Below are positions 25,577 through 33,501 of a stretch of 51,782 bases of DNA, piece after piece. A program made the position numbers and the translations under genes. Each line of letters starts with the position of its first letter. Positions within the stretch are counted from its first letter, which is position 1. The notes under the pieces were generated by a model that worked only from the letters and a program-made list of their open reading frames with translations, searched no databases and was not told where the DNA came from. Source of the stretch: Clostridia bacterium (lineage in GTDB: Bacteria; Bacillota; Clostridia; Oscillospirales; Acutalibacteraceae); assembly GCA_017416345.1 (NCBI GenBank), contig JAFQCR010000004.1, positions 1 to 51,782 on the forward strand, read 5' to 3'.

Positions 25577-26992
25577 ATGAAAAAGATTTTTTCATTAATT
25601 ATTTGTTTGGTTTTAGTTTGCAGTTTTTCTGTAATTGCTTCTGCAGCAGGTGCAACCGCCAGTTTGAGTGGTGTACCAAGTGAAATCAAAAAAGATGCAA
25701 CCGCCACAATAACTGTAAACGTTAGCGGAAGCCCATCAATGAGCTCCGCACTTGTTCAGGTAACGCTTGGTAATGGACTTGAACTTGTGTCGGGTGAATG
25801 GAAAAAAGACGGTATTATGAAAGATTTCACTGTTTCTAACGGCTATGGTGTTATTGCCTTTTCGGGTGCAGGAACAATGGACGGGACAGTATTTAGCTTT
25901 GTTGTTAAGGGTAAAACAGTTTCACAAACTGCACAAAATGTAAAGGTTGATCTGACTTTTAAAAGTGGTTCATCGGTAGTTGGTACAGCAAGTACCAGCA
26001 AAACAGTTAAGGTTGCTTGTGCAAGCCATGCATACGGTAACTATGCTAATGCAAATGCAACAAACCACACACGCACCTGTTCCGCTTGCGGAGCTGTTGA
26101 AACCAAGGCGCACACATGGAACAGCGGTAGCGTGACCAAGCCGACAAGCTGTAAAGAGGCAGGCACCAAGACCTACACCTGTACCGCTTCTGGTTGCGGC
26201 GCTACCAAGACCGAGACCATTGCAAAGACCAATAATCACAACTTCGGTGCTTGGAGTGTTACCAAAAAGGCTACCTGTACTGCAAACGGAACGCAGACAC
26301 GCACCTGCTCGGTTTGTTCTAAAAACGAGACACAGACCATAAAGGCAACCGGACACAAGTTTGGTGCCTGGACGACCACAAAGGGTGCTTCCTGCACGGA
26401 AGAGGGTCAGCAGGTGAGAAAGTGCACCAACGCAGGCTGCACACATTCCGAGACCAAGGCTATCCAAAAGACTGCACACAAATTCTCAGCTCCCACAGTA
26501 ACCAAGCAGCCTACCTGCACCGAGACCGGTCTTGAGGTCGGCAAGTGTACCGCCTGCGGTAAGGAATCCACCAACACGGTTGCCGCCACCGGCCACAAGA
26601 TGGGCGAGTTTGTGATAACTACCGAGCCCACCTGCACCGAGGCAGGCGTTAAAGAGGGCACTTGCTCCGTTTGTAACGCAAAGGCTACCGAAGCTGTCGA
26701 GGCCAAGGGTCACAGCTACGGCGAGGCTGTTGTGACAAAGGAACCCACCGAGACCGAGACCGGTATCAAGACCGCCACCTGCACCGTTTGCGGTGACAAA
26801 CACGAGGAAGAGATCCCCGTGCTGACCGTAAATGACAGCTCATCCGATTCTTCGCAGGTTGGGAACGGCAGCGAGCCGCAGAATAACGACGGCGGAGACA
26901 ACAGCATGGTGCTTTGGATCGTTATCGGTGTTGTTGCGGCCGCTGCGATCGTTGCAGTCATCGTAATCCTTGCAAAGAAGAAAAAGGCGTAA
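25577..26992 (+). CDS. Cohesin-like, Cys-repeat membrane-anchored surface protein
   Basis: 471 residues, starting 15 bases after the dockerin gene with AAGGAG upstream. A signal peptide (1-23) is followed by a cohesin-type jelly-roll, ~25-150: the 'KKDATATITVNVSG' strand, 'SSALVQVTLGNGLELVSGEW', 'GVIAFSGAGTMDGTVFSFVVKG'. Residues ~150-405 are six or seven ~38-residue Cys repeats with the pattern 'H.Fg.w.vtk.aTC...G...r.C..C...et..i.atgH'; each unit carries three Cys and could bind metal or form disulfides. A polar linker leads to a transmembrane helix (~445-467) and a KKKKA tail. Anchored in the membrane, the cohesin could hold the dockerin protein at the cell surface. The first ~450 bases are AT-rich like the upstream gene, and the rest has host-like composition. 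Confidence 0.8.
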   Translation: MKKIFSLIICLVLVCSFSVIASAAGATASLSGVPSEIKKDATATITVNVSGSPSMSSALVQVTLGNGLELVSGEWKKDGIMKDFTVSNGYGVIAFSGAGTMDGTVFSFVVKGKTVSQTAQNVKVDLTFKSGSSVVGTASTSKTVKVACASHAYGNYANANATNHTRTCSACGAVETKAHTWNSGSVTKPTSCKEAGTKTYTCTASGCGATKTETIAKTNNHNFGAWSVTKKATCTANGTQTRTCSVCSKNETQTIKATGHKFGAWTTTKGASCTEEGQQVRKCTNAGCTHSETKAIQKTAHKFSAPTVTKQPTCTETGLEVGKCTACGKESTNTVAATGHKMGEFVITTEPTCTEAGVKEGTCSVCNAKATEAVEAKGHSYGEAVVTKEPTETETGIKTATCTVCGDKHEEEIPVLTVNDSSSDSSQVGNGSEPQNNDGGDNSMVLWIVIGVVAAAAIVAVIVILAKKKKA

Positions 26993-27028
26993 TTTAAAAT
27001 CTGATCACGATATGCTCTTTTGAAGAGG

Positions 27029-27064
27029 GCACAGGCCGAAGCGGTGCTTCGGCCTGTGCTGTTT
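27029..27064 (+). terminator. Terminator of the dockerin/cohesin unit
   Basis: A 14-bp perfect stem GCACAGGCCGAAGC / GCTTCGGCCTGTGC with a 3-base loop is followed by TGTTTT. Confidence 0.9.
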
Positions 27065-27159
27065 TGGTGAAGATGAATTTTCTTGAATAGGCTTAACGGT
27101 GAAATTGAGGGTATACGGCTTTGAGACAGCGCTTTCGATGTCCCGCAAACACGTCTTAC

Positions 27160-27278
27160 GGCGACAGGGATAAATCCCTGCCCTACAACAGACCTTGAGA
27201 TTTTTGTAGGGGCGCATCACGATGCGCCCGAATGGCTGAAATCGGCAGGCTATTCGGGCGGCCATTGGCCGCCCCTAC
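27160..27278. repeat. Cluster of three GTAGGGGCG-type palindromic repeats
   Basis: In the 465-bp gap 26993-27457: CAGGGAT-AA-ATCCCTG with CCCTACA (27165-27187), GTAGGGGCGCATC-AC-GATGCGCC (27206-27228), and in the opposite orientation GGGCGGCCATTGGCCGCCC plus CTAC (27256-27278). They belong to the same family as the arrays at 43.5 and 47 kb. The rest of the gap holds the terminator and the next promoter. Confidence 0.8.
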
Positions 27279-27363
27279 GACTGACTGCAAGGTCTGATCT
27301 GTATGGGATGGCGATCTCGCCGTAAGATCGGGTGTGCGATCGGAGCTTTATGTGATAATCTAC

Positions 27364-27392
27364 TTGAAAAAAGAAACCTTATAATGTATTAT
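27364..27392 (+). promoter_or_regulatory. Promoter of the sigma/LRR fusion gene
   Basis: TTGAAA (27364-27369), a 17-bp spacer and TATTAT (27387-27392). TATAAT at 27380 overlaps the spacer as an alternative -10. The start codon is 66 bases downstream. Confidence 0.5.
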
Positions 27393-27457
27393 AGTATTGT
27401 ATAAAATGTGGGAGTGTGTGCTCTAACATCTGATATTGAAACAAGGGGGGTGACGGT

Positions 27458-29710
27458 GTGAGCGTGAACGAGGCAGAGACCCTATTTAATGCCGAAAACA
27501 GCAGCCGGGTGCTGCCATTTTGTGCAGGGCGGATCATGAACGACCCCGTGGACGGCAACACGGTACGGTTGGCTATGGACGGCGACGACAAGGCGTTTTC
27601 GTCGCTTTTTATGAACACCTACCGATACGTCTACACCGTTGCCAGGCACTACCTTTCCAACGACGAGGACATCTACGATGCCATTCAGGAGACCTACACC
27701 AAGGTCTATGCCAACATCGGCCGCCTGAAAGACCCCGAGGCGTTTCATTCATGGCTCGGCAAGATAGCCGAAAATTCTGCCAAGGACATAATTTCGGCCA
27801 ACGGCCGTCCCACCTCCGAGTTGAACGATGAGACCGATGAATATCTTAATGATACGTCGGCCGAATCAAGCAAAAACGAGGTCAATATGGACATCACGGC
27901 GGTTTTTTCGCAGTTATCGCAGGAGGATGCCCAGCTTTTGACCTACATTTACTACGACGGCTTCAAGGTGACCGAGGTGGCACGTATGCAGGGTCTTGCC
28001 GCCACCACCGTCTATAGCCGACTTAATGCCGCCAAGCGCCGTTTAAAGCAGCTTTTGAAGCTTCGCGGCATAGAAAAGCCGATATACGGCGGCGATATCG
28101 TGGCACTTATCACAACCGTTATCCGCAACGCCATCGGTACAAACCTGCTTTCGGCCGCCGTTGCCGACGAGATTTTGCAATCGGTCACGGGCAAAAAGAC
28201 CAAGGCAGGCGTTGTCATTTCCACAGTAGCCAGAAAACAGCGCAACGCCGCCGTGCTTCGCATTGCATCGCTTATCGTGCTTATCGTCATACTCACCGTC
28301 GGCGTGTTTATGGGCGTGTATTTTGCCGTGCGCTCGGCGCTTAAGGGCGGTGCTCCAACGGGCGGCTCGGGCTCGGACACAATTGGTGTTTCGACCGAGG
28401 TCGGTTCAACAAATGAGAGCAGCTCAAGTGAAAATATCTCAAGCGAGAACAACTCAATCGAAGATATCTCAAGCTCGGAGCTTGACGCTTCAAGCCCCGA
28501 TCAGACCGTGTCGGAGGGCAACACCTCGACAGGAACCTCGGGCGACATCAGCGACACAAACGACCCCGATAGTGACGATAACACACCCGATGACAACACC
28601 TCCTCGGGCGGCACCTCATCGCAAAAGCCGTCGTCAAGTGTCATCACCTCGTCGTCCAAGCCGTCGACCTCAAGCACAACGACAAGCAGTAAGCCGTCGA
28701 CATCGAATTCATCAACATCGTCAGCCACCGATTACCCCGACTCGAACCCCGTATCTTACTATACATATACCGTATCCAACAGCGCCGCAACTATTACGAG
28801 CGTGAACAAGGCCATAAGCGGTGACGTAACCATACCGTCAACCTTAGGAGGATACCCCGTAAAGGCGATTGGACGGGAGGCTTTTGAGAACTGCACAAAG
28901 CTTAATTCGGTCGTAATACCCAACGGTGTGACAACTGTGGATTATTATGCGTTTAATAATTGCACAAATCTCAGATCCATCAGCATTCCGCCGAGTGTGA
29001 CCACAATGCACCCTGCTTTTAGGAATTGCATAAACCTTTCGGCCGTTCATATAACCGATTTTAAGGCTTGGTGTAACATTTTTGCGGACGACGGGAATTA
29101 TCACGAATTACCCACGTATCATTCACGCAAGCTTTATCTTGACGGCAAATTGGTTTCAGGAGAGGTCGTCGTTCCCTCGGGCGTAAGCTTTGGCCCTATA
29201 TACAGTCCGTTACAGTTCCTTGAGGATGTTACGTCGATTGTGATATCGGAAGGGGTGCAAACGAACGGCAGTATGGTTAACATTTTCTACGGATGTACCA
29301 ATCTCAGATCGATCTCGTTGCCGAGCAACTTTAAGAATGCTTTTGGATTTTTGGGAGGATGCCCGTCGCTTGAGGAGATCAAAATAAGCAGCGCTCACCC
29401 AAACTATATCAGCAAAGGCCTATGTGTTATCGACAAAGCCACCAAGACATTGGTCTCCGGCTGTGATAACAGCACCATTCCTTCTGACGGGAGTGTTACA
29501 AGCATTGGGCGAAATTCATTTGACTATTGTGAAAGCATAGAATCGATCACTATCCCAAGCAGCGTGGTGTCCATAGGGATACACGCATTTACAGGCTGCG
29601 GCAATTTAAAAACTGTCTACTATGACGGTACAAAAGAACAGTGGGACAAGATAGATATCAAAACCCCGAACTCTGTCCTTCTGAATGCCAATATTGTTTA
29701 CTTAAAATAA
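27458..29710 (+). CDS. Membrane-tethered ECF-type sigma factor fused to extracellular LRR domain
   Basis: 750 residues from GTG 27458 (AGGGGGG 7-8 bases upstream). Residues ~38-110 are sigma-70 region 2 (DKAFSSLFMNTYRYVYTVAR, DIYDAIQETYTKVYANI, FHSWLGKIAENSAKD). Residues ~146-200 are region 4 (LSQEDAQLLTYIYYDGFKV, then helix-turn-helix VTEVARMQGLAATTVYSRLN and AAKRRLKQL). A transmembrane helix follows at ~267-290. Then comes a ~130-residue Ser/Thr/Asp-rich stalk and, from ~435, BspA/LRR_5 repeats ('aFxnCtxLxsIxIPxxV', SIPSDGSV-type insertion). The DNA-binding module is thus inside the cell and the LRR sensor outside, in one chain: a one-component membrane sigma factor. No anti-sigma gene is adjacent. 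Release by proteolysis or in-place transcription are both possible (inference). The frame is unbroken across the junction. Confidence 0.87.
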   Translation: MSVNEAETLFNAENSSRVLPFCAGRIMNDPVDGNTVRLAMDGDDKAFSSLFMNTYRYVYTVARHYLSNDEDIYDAIQETYTKVYANIGRLKDPEAFHSWLGKIAENSAKDIISANGRPTSELNDETDEYLNDTSAESSKNEVNMDITAVFSQLSQEDAQLLTYIYYDGFKVTEVARMQGLAATTVYSRLNAAKRRLKQLLKLRGIEKPIYGGDIVALITTVIRNAIGTNLLSAAVADEILQSVTGKKTKAGVVISTVARKQRNAAVLRIASLIVLIVILTVGVFMGVYFAVRSALKGGAPTGGSGSDTIGVSTEVGSTNESSSSENISSENNSIEDISSSELDASSPDQTVSEGNTSTGTSGDISDTNDPDSDDNTPDDNTSSGGTSSQKPSSSVITSSSKPSTSSTTTSSKPSTSNSSTSSATDYPDSNPVSYYTYTVSNSAATITSVNKAISGDVTIPSTLGGYPVKAIGREAFENCTKLNSVVIPNGVTTVDYYAFNNCTNLRSISIPPSVTTMHPAFRNCINLSAVHITDFKAWCNIFADDGNYHELPTYHSRKLYLDGKLVSGEVVVPSGVSFGPIYSPLQFLEDVTSIVISEGVQTNGSMVNIFYGCTNLRSISLPSNFKNAFGFLGGCPSLEEIKISSAHPNYISKGLCVIDKATKTLVSGCDNSTIPSDGSVTSIGRNSFDYCESIESITIPSSVVSIGIHAFTGCGNLKTVYYDGTKEQWDKIDIKTPNSVLLNANIVYLK

Positions 29711-29746
29711 AAAAATCTGTCCAACTTTGGTTGGACAGATTTTTTT
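29709..29746 (+). terminator. Terminator of the sigma/LRR gene
   Basis: The stem AATCTGTCCAA / TTGGACAGATT is flanked by A-run and T-run, so it can act in both directions. It overlaps the stop codon. Confidence 0.92.
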
Positions 29747-29769
29747 GCTTGTCTCTTCAGCGAAGAATG

Positions 29770-29794
29770 AACCCCCGGTTGAACCGGGGGTTTT
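29770..29794 (+). terminator. Second terminator between convergent genes
   Basis: AACCCCCGGTT / AACCGGGGGTT, followed by TTTT on the plus strand. It sits just past the stop of the convergent isomerase gene. Confidence 0.75.
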
Positions 29795-29797
29795 GAT

Positions 29798-30709
29798 TTA
29801 GTTTATTTTAGGTTCGGTGTAGTAGGTCCAGGCCATACAGCCCTCGTGGTTAGGGGTGCCGATGGGTGCGGTCGGCTGTTTATTTATGCAGGCGGCGTGG
29901 TTCACCTTAAAATCGTCAAAGTTAAGGTCACGGTCACGGTCGATGTTTTTGCCGGCCTTGAAGCCGATCTCATACATCCAGACACCGTTGTAGTCAACAT
30001 TTTCAAGTGCCTCAACAAGTTCAATCCAATTCACCTTGCCCTCATACGGCAACCAATGGCGCTCGTTGCAGAAATCGTAGTCTGAAACGTGCAGGGTGAC
30101 GATTTTATCGCCAAGCTCACGCACAAAATCGACGTTGCGCTCATCAAGCAGGTGGTTGGTGTCAAAGCAGACGCGGAGTGCAGGGTGCTTGGCGATCAGC
30201 TTTTTCATATCGCTTGAGCAGTTGCCGAGGCAGGTTCTCGGAATATCCTCAACGGCAATTGTAACGCCCTTGGGCTCTGCGTAAGCGGCAAGCTCGGCCA
30301 ACGAATTTGCGGCGATCTCAAGCAGCTCTTCCCTATCCTCGGGGCTGTTGGGTTCACCGCTCGGATGGATGACGGCAATTTTTATCCCAAGCTCTGCAAT
30401 GCGGTCGATACAGCCACGGTAAAACTCCATAGTATAGTTCAAAAGCTGCTCGTCACGCGTGGCTATATTAAGCTTGCTGAACGGTCCAAACGGTATGTGG
30501 AACGACCAAACCTTCACGTTGGGATATTTACAGATACACTTTTTCACAAGTTCCCAATCAATGTCAAGGTAATTGTCGTGATAGCCGTAGCTCAGCTCCA
30601 TATACTCAATACCGTTTTTGGAATAGGCCTTGAAAATACCCTCAACCCCGAAATCGGCACTCATACAGCAGGTCGACAGTCCAAGCTTCCAATCCTTTGC
30701 TTTTGTCAT
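29798..30709 (-). CDS. Sugar phosphate isomerase/epimerase-like TIM barrel (copy 1)
   Basis: 303 residues from ATG 30709, 4 bases after the upstream paralogue ends. A longer reading to 30790 would overlap that gene and is not favoured. The fold is the xylose-isomerase-like/AP-endonuclease-2 TIM barrel: LSTCCMSADFGVEGIFKAYSKNGIEYMELS, VIHPSGE, the metal-binding VAVEDIPRT region with Glu, 'VCFDTNHLL' and 'TLHVSDYD' (Asp/His ligands), and 'WMYEIGFK' with a final Glu. Such enzymes isomerise or epimerise ketoses, inosose or related sugars with a divalent metal. The exact substrate is unknown. It is closely similar along its whole length to the next gene, so the pair arose by tandem duplication. 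Confidence 0.88.
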   Translation of the reverse strand: MTKAKDWKLGLSTCCMSADFGVEGIFKAYSKNGIEYMELSYGYHDNYLDIDWELVKKCICKYPNVKVWSFHIPFGPFSKLNIATRDEQLLNYTMEFYRGCIDRIAELGIKIAVIHPSGEPNSPEDREELLEIAANSLAELAAYAEPKGVTIAVEDIPRTCLGNCSSDMKKLIAKHPALRVCFDTNHLLDERNVDFVRELGDKIVTLHVSDYDFCNERHWLPYEGKVNWIELVEALENVDYNGVWMYEIGFKAGKNIDRDRDLNFDDFKVNHAACINKQPTAPIGTPNHEGCMAWTYYTEPKIN

Positions 30710-30713
30710 ATTA

Positions 30714-31637
30714 TCAGCCTCTTTTATAGTCGGGTCCGTGGAACTCTTCGGGATTTTCGATAAAGGTGTGTTCCTTGCAGAACTCCTCATCCCACTTACT
30801 GAACTTCGGCCAAACCTCTTTATTCATAAGGCAACGGTGGTTTTCCTTAAGGTCGGCTGCGGTCACGGGGCGCTCACGGATGACGGCCTTGCGCTCACCA
30901 AGTCCGCACTCATACATCCAGACACCGTTGTAGTTGACCTTCTCGAGCTCCTCAACAAGCTCGATCCACTTGATATCGCCCTCGTAAGGGAACACGTGGC
31001 GCTCGTCGTGGAAATCGTAGTCCGAAACATGGAGGGTGACTATTTTGTCGCCCAGCTCACGGATAAAATCAACGTGACGGTTGCGAAGCAGGTGGTTGGT
31101 GTCAAAGCAGACACGGAGTGCAGGATGGCTGTTGACAAGGCGCTTCATTTCTTCAACGGTGTTGCCAAGGCCGGTTCTCGGCATATTCTCAATGCAGATG
31201 GTAACGCCCTTGGGTGCGCCGTACTCGGCAAGCTCGGCCAAAGCGTCGCAGGCGTTCTGCATACATTTTTCACGGTTTTCGGGGTCAAACATATCAACAC
31301 CCGAGTGGATAACAAGGTGGGGGATCTTCTGCTCACCCATACGGTCGATGGCATTTTTGGCCATCTGAATGGTGTATTCCCTTGCAGGGCCTGCTGTATC
31401 GCCGAAATTGATGATCTTGTAGGGCATAAAGGGCAGGTGTACCGACCAAAGATTGATGCCGCACTCTCGGGCATTCTTGCCGACCTCGTCCCAATCTATC
31501 TTCAGAAAATTGTCGTGTCCCATCGAGACCTCGATATTCTCGATACCGTTGTCACGGTAAAATTCAAAGGTCTCACGGCTTGCCTTTCCCTGCCAACCTG
31601 TGCTTAAACCTATTTTCCAATTCTTAGCATCTGTCAT
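30714..31637 (-). CDS. Sugar phosphate isomerase/epimerase-like TIM barrel (copy 2)
   Basis: 307 residues. AAGGAGG lies 7 bases before ATG 31637, which overlaps the upstream stop as ATGA, a sign of coupled translation. It has the same family and landmarks as copy 1: LSTGWQGKASRETFEFYRDNGIENIEVSMG, 'LVIHSGVD', 'ICIENMPRT', 'VCFDTNHLL', 'TLHVSDYDFHDERH', 'WMYECGLGE'. Identity to copy 1 is highest from the ENMPRT region to the 'GVWMYE' strand, so the active sites should be alike while the N-terminal halves differ, perhaps for different sugars or successive steps. The operon also holds a polysaccharide deacetylase, which suggests carbohydrate handling. Confidence 0.88.
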   Translation of the reverse strand: MTDAKNWKIGLSTGWQGKASRETFEFYRDNGIENIEVSMGHDNFLKIDWDEVGKNARECGINLWSVHLPFMPYKIINFGDTAGPAREYTIQMAKNAIDRMGEQKIPHLVIHSGVDMFDPENREKCMQNACDALAELAEYGAPKGVTICIENMPRTGLGNTVEEMKRLVNSHPALRVCFDTNHLLRNRHVDFIRELGDKIVTLHVSDYDFHDERHVFPYEGDIKWIELVEELEKVNYNGVWMYECGLGERKAVIRERPVTAADLKENHRCLMNKEVWPKFSKWDEEFCKEHTFIENPEEFHGPDYKRG

Positions 31638-32335
31638 AAAAGAACCTCCTTGTTTGTTCCGTAAAATATATCGTCACGACCCGAGATCATTTTGCAAAAT
31701 TCCTCAAAATAATCCCACGTGTCGGCAATATCAAATTCATAAGAATGACCCCAAACGTAGAAAATCTTGGGGGTTTCGGGGGCAAGGTTTACAAACTCCT
31801 CGGCCAATTCCATAAGCCGCTCCTTACGGTTTTCCATAACGTGGTACACCGTGGGGTTGAAGCGGTAAAGATTGGTCTGCGGGTCGTAGGTGTATGTAGA
31901 GGTGATGGTTCTGGCGTACTTTATGCCTGTGTTTTTCCTTATCAGCTCGGCAACACGCTCGTTATTGTTGACACCGCCGCCGGGATAGGCCATTCCGACC
32001 ACCTCATAGCCGAAAAGCTCGCTCAAATTGAGGCGATCCTCTTCAACCTGGCGGATGACCTCGGAGTCGGTCGAGTTGGGCAACAAAGGATGGGTCAGCG
32101 TGTGTGCGGCAACCTCGTGACCCGAGTAAACGGCCTTCACGTCCTTGGGGTCTATCTTATTATGGTTTACGGTCACACCGCCACGGACAAGGGTGTTACT
32201 CTTGCCCAAAAGCCCGGAATTAAGGTTAAATGTTGCCTTCAAACCGTATTTGTTAAGTATTTCAATCAGCCGTTTGTCCTGCGTAACGCCGTCATCATAG
32301 CTGAAGGTGACGGCTTTCATTTTTCCGTTGAACAT
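31634..32335 (-). CDS. Polysaccharide deacetylase (NodB/CE4 family)
   Basis: 233 residues, with the NodB motifs in order: FSYDDG (motif 1, catalytic base and metal Asp, 11-16), GHEVAAHTLTHP (motif 2, metal His pair), AYPGGGVN (motif 3), and IFYVWGHSYEFD near the C-terminus. There is no signal peptide or membrane segment, so unlike most CE4 enzymes it appears cytoplasmic. It may act on soluble oligosaccharides or imported sugars, which fits the two isomerases downstream. The start is ATG 32335, just after the membrane-protein gene (13-base gap). Confidence 0.87.
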   Translation of the reverse strand: MFNGKMKAVTFSYDDGVTQDKRLIEILNKYGLKATFNLNSGLLGKSNTLVRGGVTVNHNKIDPKDVKAVYSGHEVAAHTLTHPLLPNSTDSEVIRQVEEDRLNLSELFGYEVVGMAYPGGGVNNNERVAELIRKNTGIKYARTITSTYTYDPQTNLYRFNPTVYHVMENRKERLMELAEEFVNLAPETPKIFYVWGHSYEFDIADTWDYFEEFCKMISGRDDIFYGTNKEVLL

Positions 32336-32348
32336 TAAAATTTCCCCT

Positions 32349-32897
32349 TTACAGATCGTTTTTCATTCTCAAAGCCCTTCGCACCGAGCGGCGGAATTTT
32401 ATAAAATAAAGGTTGATTCCCCGTGTCAGTGCTATGTCGTACACAATAAAGGCGAGGTTGCCGATCAAAAGTATACCCACGGCCATAACGGCGGCCGAAA
32501 AATGTTCGTTTTGCAGAACGTTAAGGCCAAGCACCTTGATTATCACCAAAAAGCACCCAACCAGCGCCGCATTGAACAGCAGCGTTTTCAAAACAATTCC
32601 CATAAGGCGGCTTTTGAGCCGTTCGATCAGTATTTTTACTATCGGATAGAATCCCAGTAGTCCAATGTACATCACAAGCGCTTCACGCTCGGTTGGCAGG
32701 ATAAGACCCAGCACCGAGGTCACACCGTAGCACAAAAATGCCCATTTTGCGCCAAGCTCAAGGCAGGGGATAAGGAAAAGTATACCTACTATGGCAGGGA
32801 CGGTGTAAAGGAAGATCGGGATATTTGTGCCAAGCAGCAGCACCGTGCCAAGTGCTGAAAAAATTCCGCAGGTGGTGATTTTTACTGTGCTTTTCAT
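32349..32897 (-). CDS. Small integral membrane protein, possibly ECF-transporter S-like
   Basis: 182 residues with five or six hydrophobic segments: an N-terminal STVKITTCGIFSALGTVLLLG helix, IFLYTVPAIVGILFLIP, WAFLCYGVTSVLGLILP, EALVMYIGLLGFYPIV, and two more C-terminal. The early 'GIFSALGTVLL' and 'YTVPAIVG' segments resemble substrate-binding (S) components of energy-coupling-factor vitamin importers, but no diagnostic motif is present. It starts 1 base after the DnaJ gene stop and lies inside a tight operon. The family is not firmly recognised. Confidence 0.7.
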   Translation of the reverse strand: MKSTVKITTCGIFSALGTVLLLGTNIPIFLYTVPAIVGILFLIPCLELGAKWAFLCYGVTSVLGLILPTEREALVMYIGLLGFYPIVKILIERLKSRLMGIVLKTLLFNAALVGCFLVIIKVLGLNVLQNEHFSAAVMAVGILLIGNLAFIVYDIALTRGINLYFIKFRRSVRRALRMKNDL

Positions 32898-32898
32898 A

Positions 32899-33501
32899 TC
32901 ACATACAACGGCAGCACATATCCATGCACATCAGACCTGCACAACAATCACAACAACTCACGCTGGTCGTTCCGCCGTAGCCACCGCCGCCGTAAGGGTT
33001 GTAGCCGTTGCGGCTTTGCTGCATACGGTTCAAAGCGGCACGGTATTCGGCGTTTGAAGGGTCCATTCTGACAGCGGCCGACATACTTGTGTAAGCGGCA
33101 TCAAACCAGCCTCTGCGGTAAAGCACGATACCGTTCAAAAAATACCACTCGGCATCACGCTGCTCGGGAGGAACACCGTCAAGAATCTCCTGTGCTTCCT
33201 CAAGTCTTCCCGATGCAATAAGCTGACGGACGTCGTTAAAATTAGAGTCGGCGGTGGTGTTGTTGGCGCCCCAGTTGTTAGAAGCACCCGATCTGCCCGA
33301 ACCGCCCGACTTACGGCGCTTGATAATGGCGTCGTAAGCCTCGTTGATCTCCTTCATCTTCTCGGTTGCCATTTCGGCGGCCGCAGGATTGTCGGTAAAA
33401 TTGTCGGGATGGAACTTTCTGGCCTTTTCACGGTAGGCGGCCTTTACCTGTTCATCGGTGGCGTCACGGCTGACGCCCAATACCTCATAAGGGTCTTTCA
33501 T
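32899..33501 (-). CDS. DnaJ-domain protein with TPR and Cys-rich tail
   Basis: 200 residues from ATG 33501, whose A is the last base of the preceding TAA (TAATG overlap). A TTG at 33510 is too close to AAGGAGA. Residues 1-65 form a J domain ([22 protein letters not shown], with the HPD motif in KFHPDN) that should stimulate a DnaK-type Hsp70. A Gly/Ser/Asn linker leads to a TPR-like helical repeat ([46 protein letters not shown]). The tail [19 protein letters not shown] has eight Cys in its last eighteen residues, a possible metal or lipid-modification site. It is not the standard DnaJ: the central zinc domain is missing. Confidence 0.88.
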   Translation of the reverse strand: MKDPYEVLGVSRDATDEQVKAAYREKARKFHPDNFTDNPAAAEMATEKMKEINEAYDAIIKRRKSGGSGRSGASNNWGANNTTADSNFNDVRQLIASGRLEEAQEILDGVPPEQRDAEWYFLNGIVLYRRGWFDAAYTSMSAAVRMDPSNAEYRAALNRMQQSRNGYNPYGGGGYGGTTSVSCCDCCAGLMCMDMCCRCM

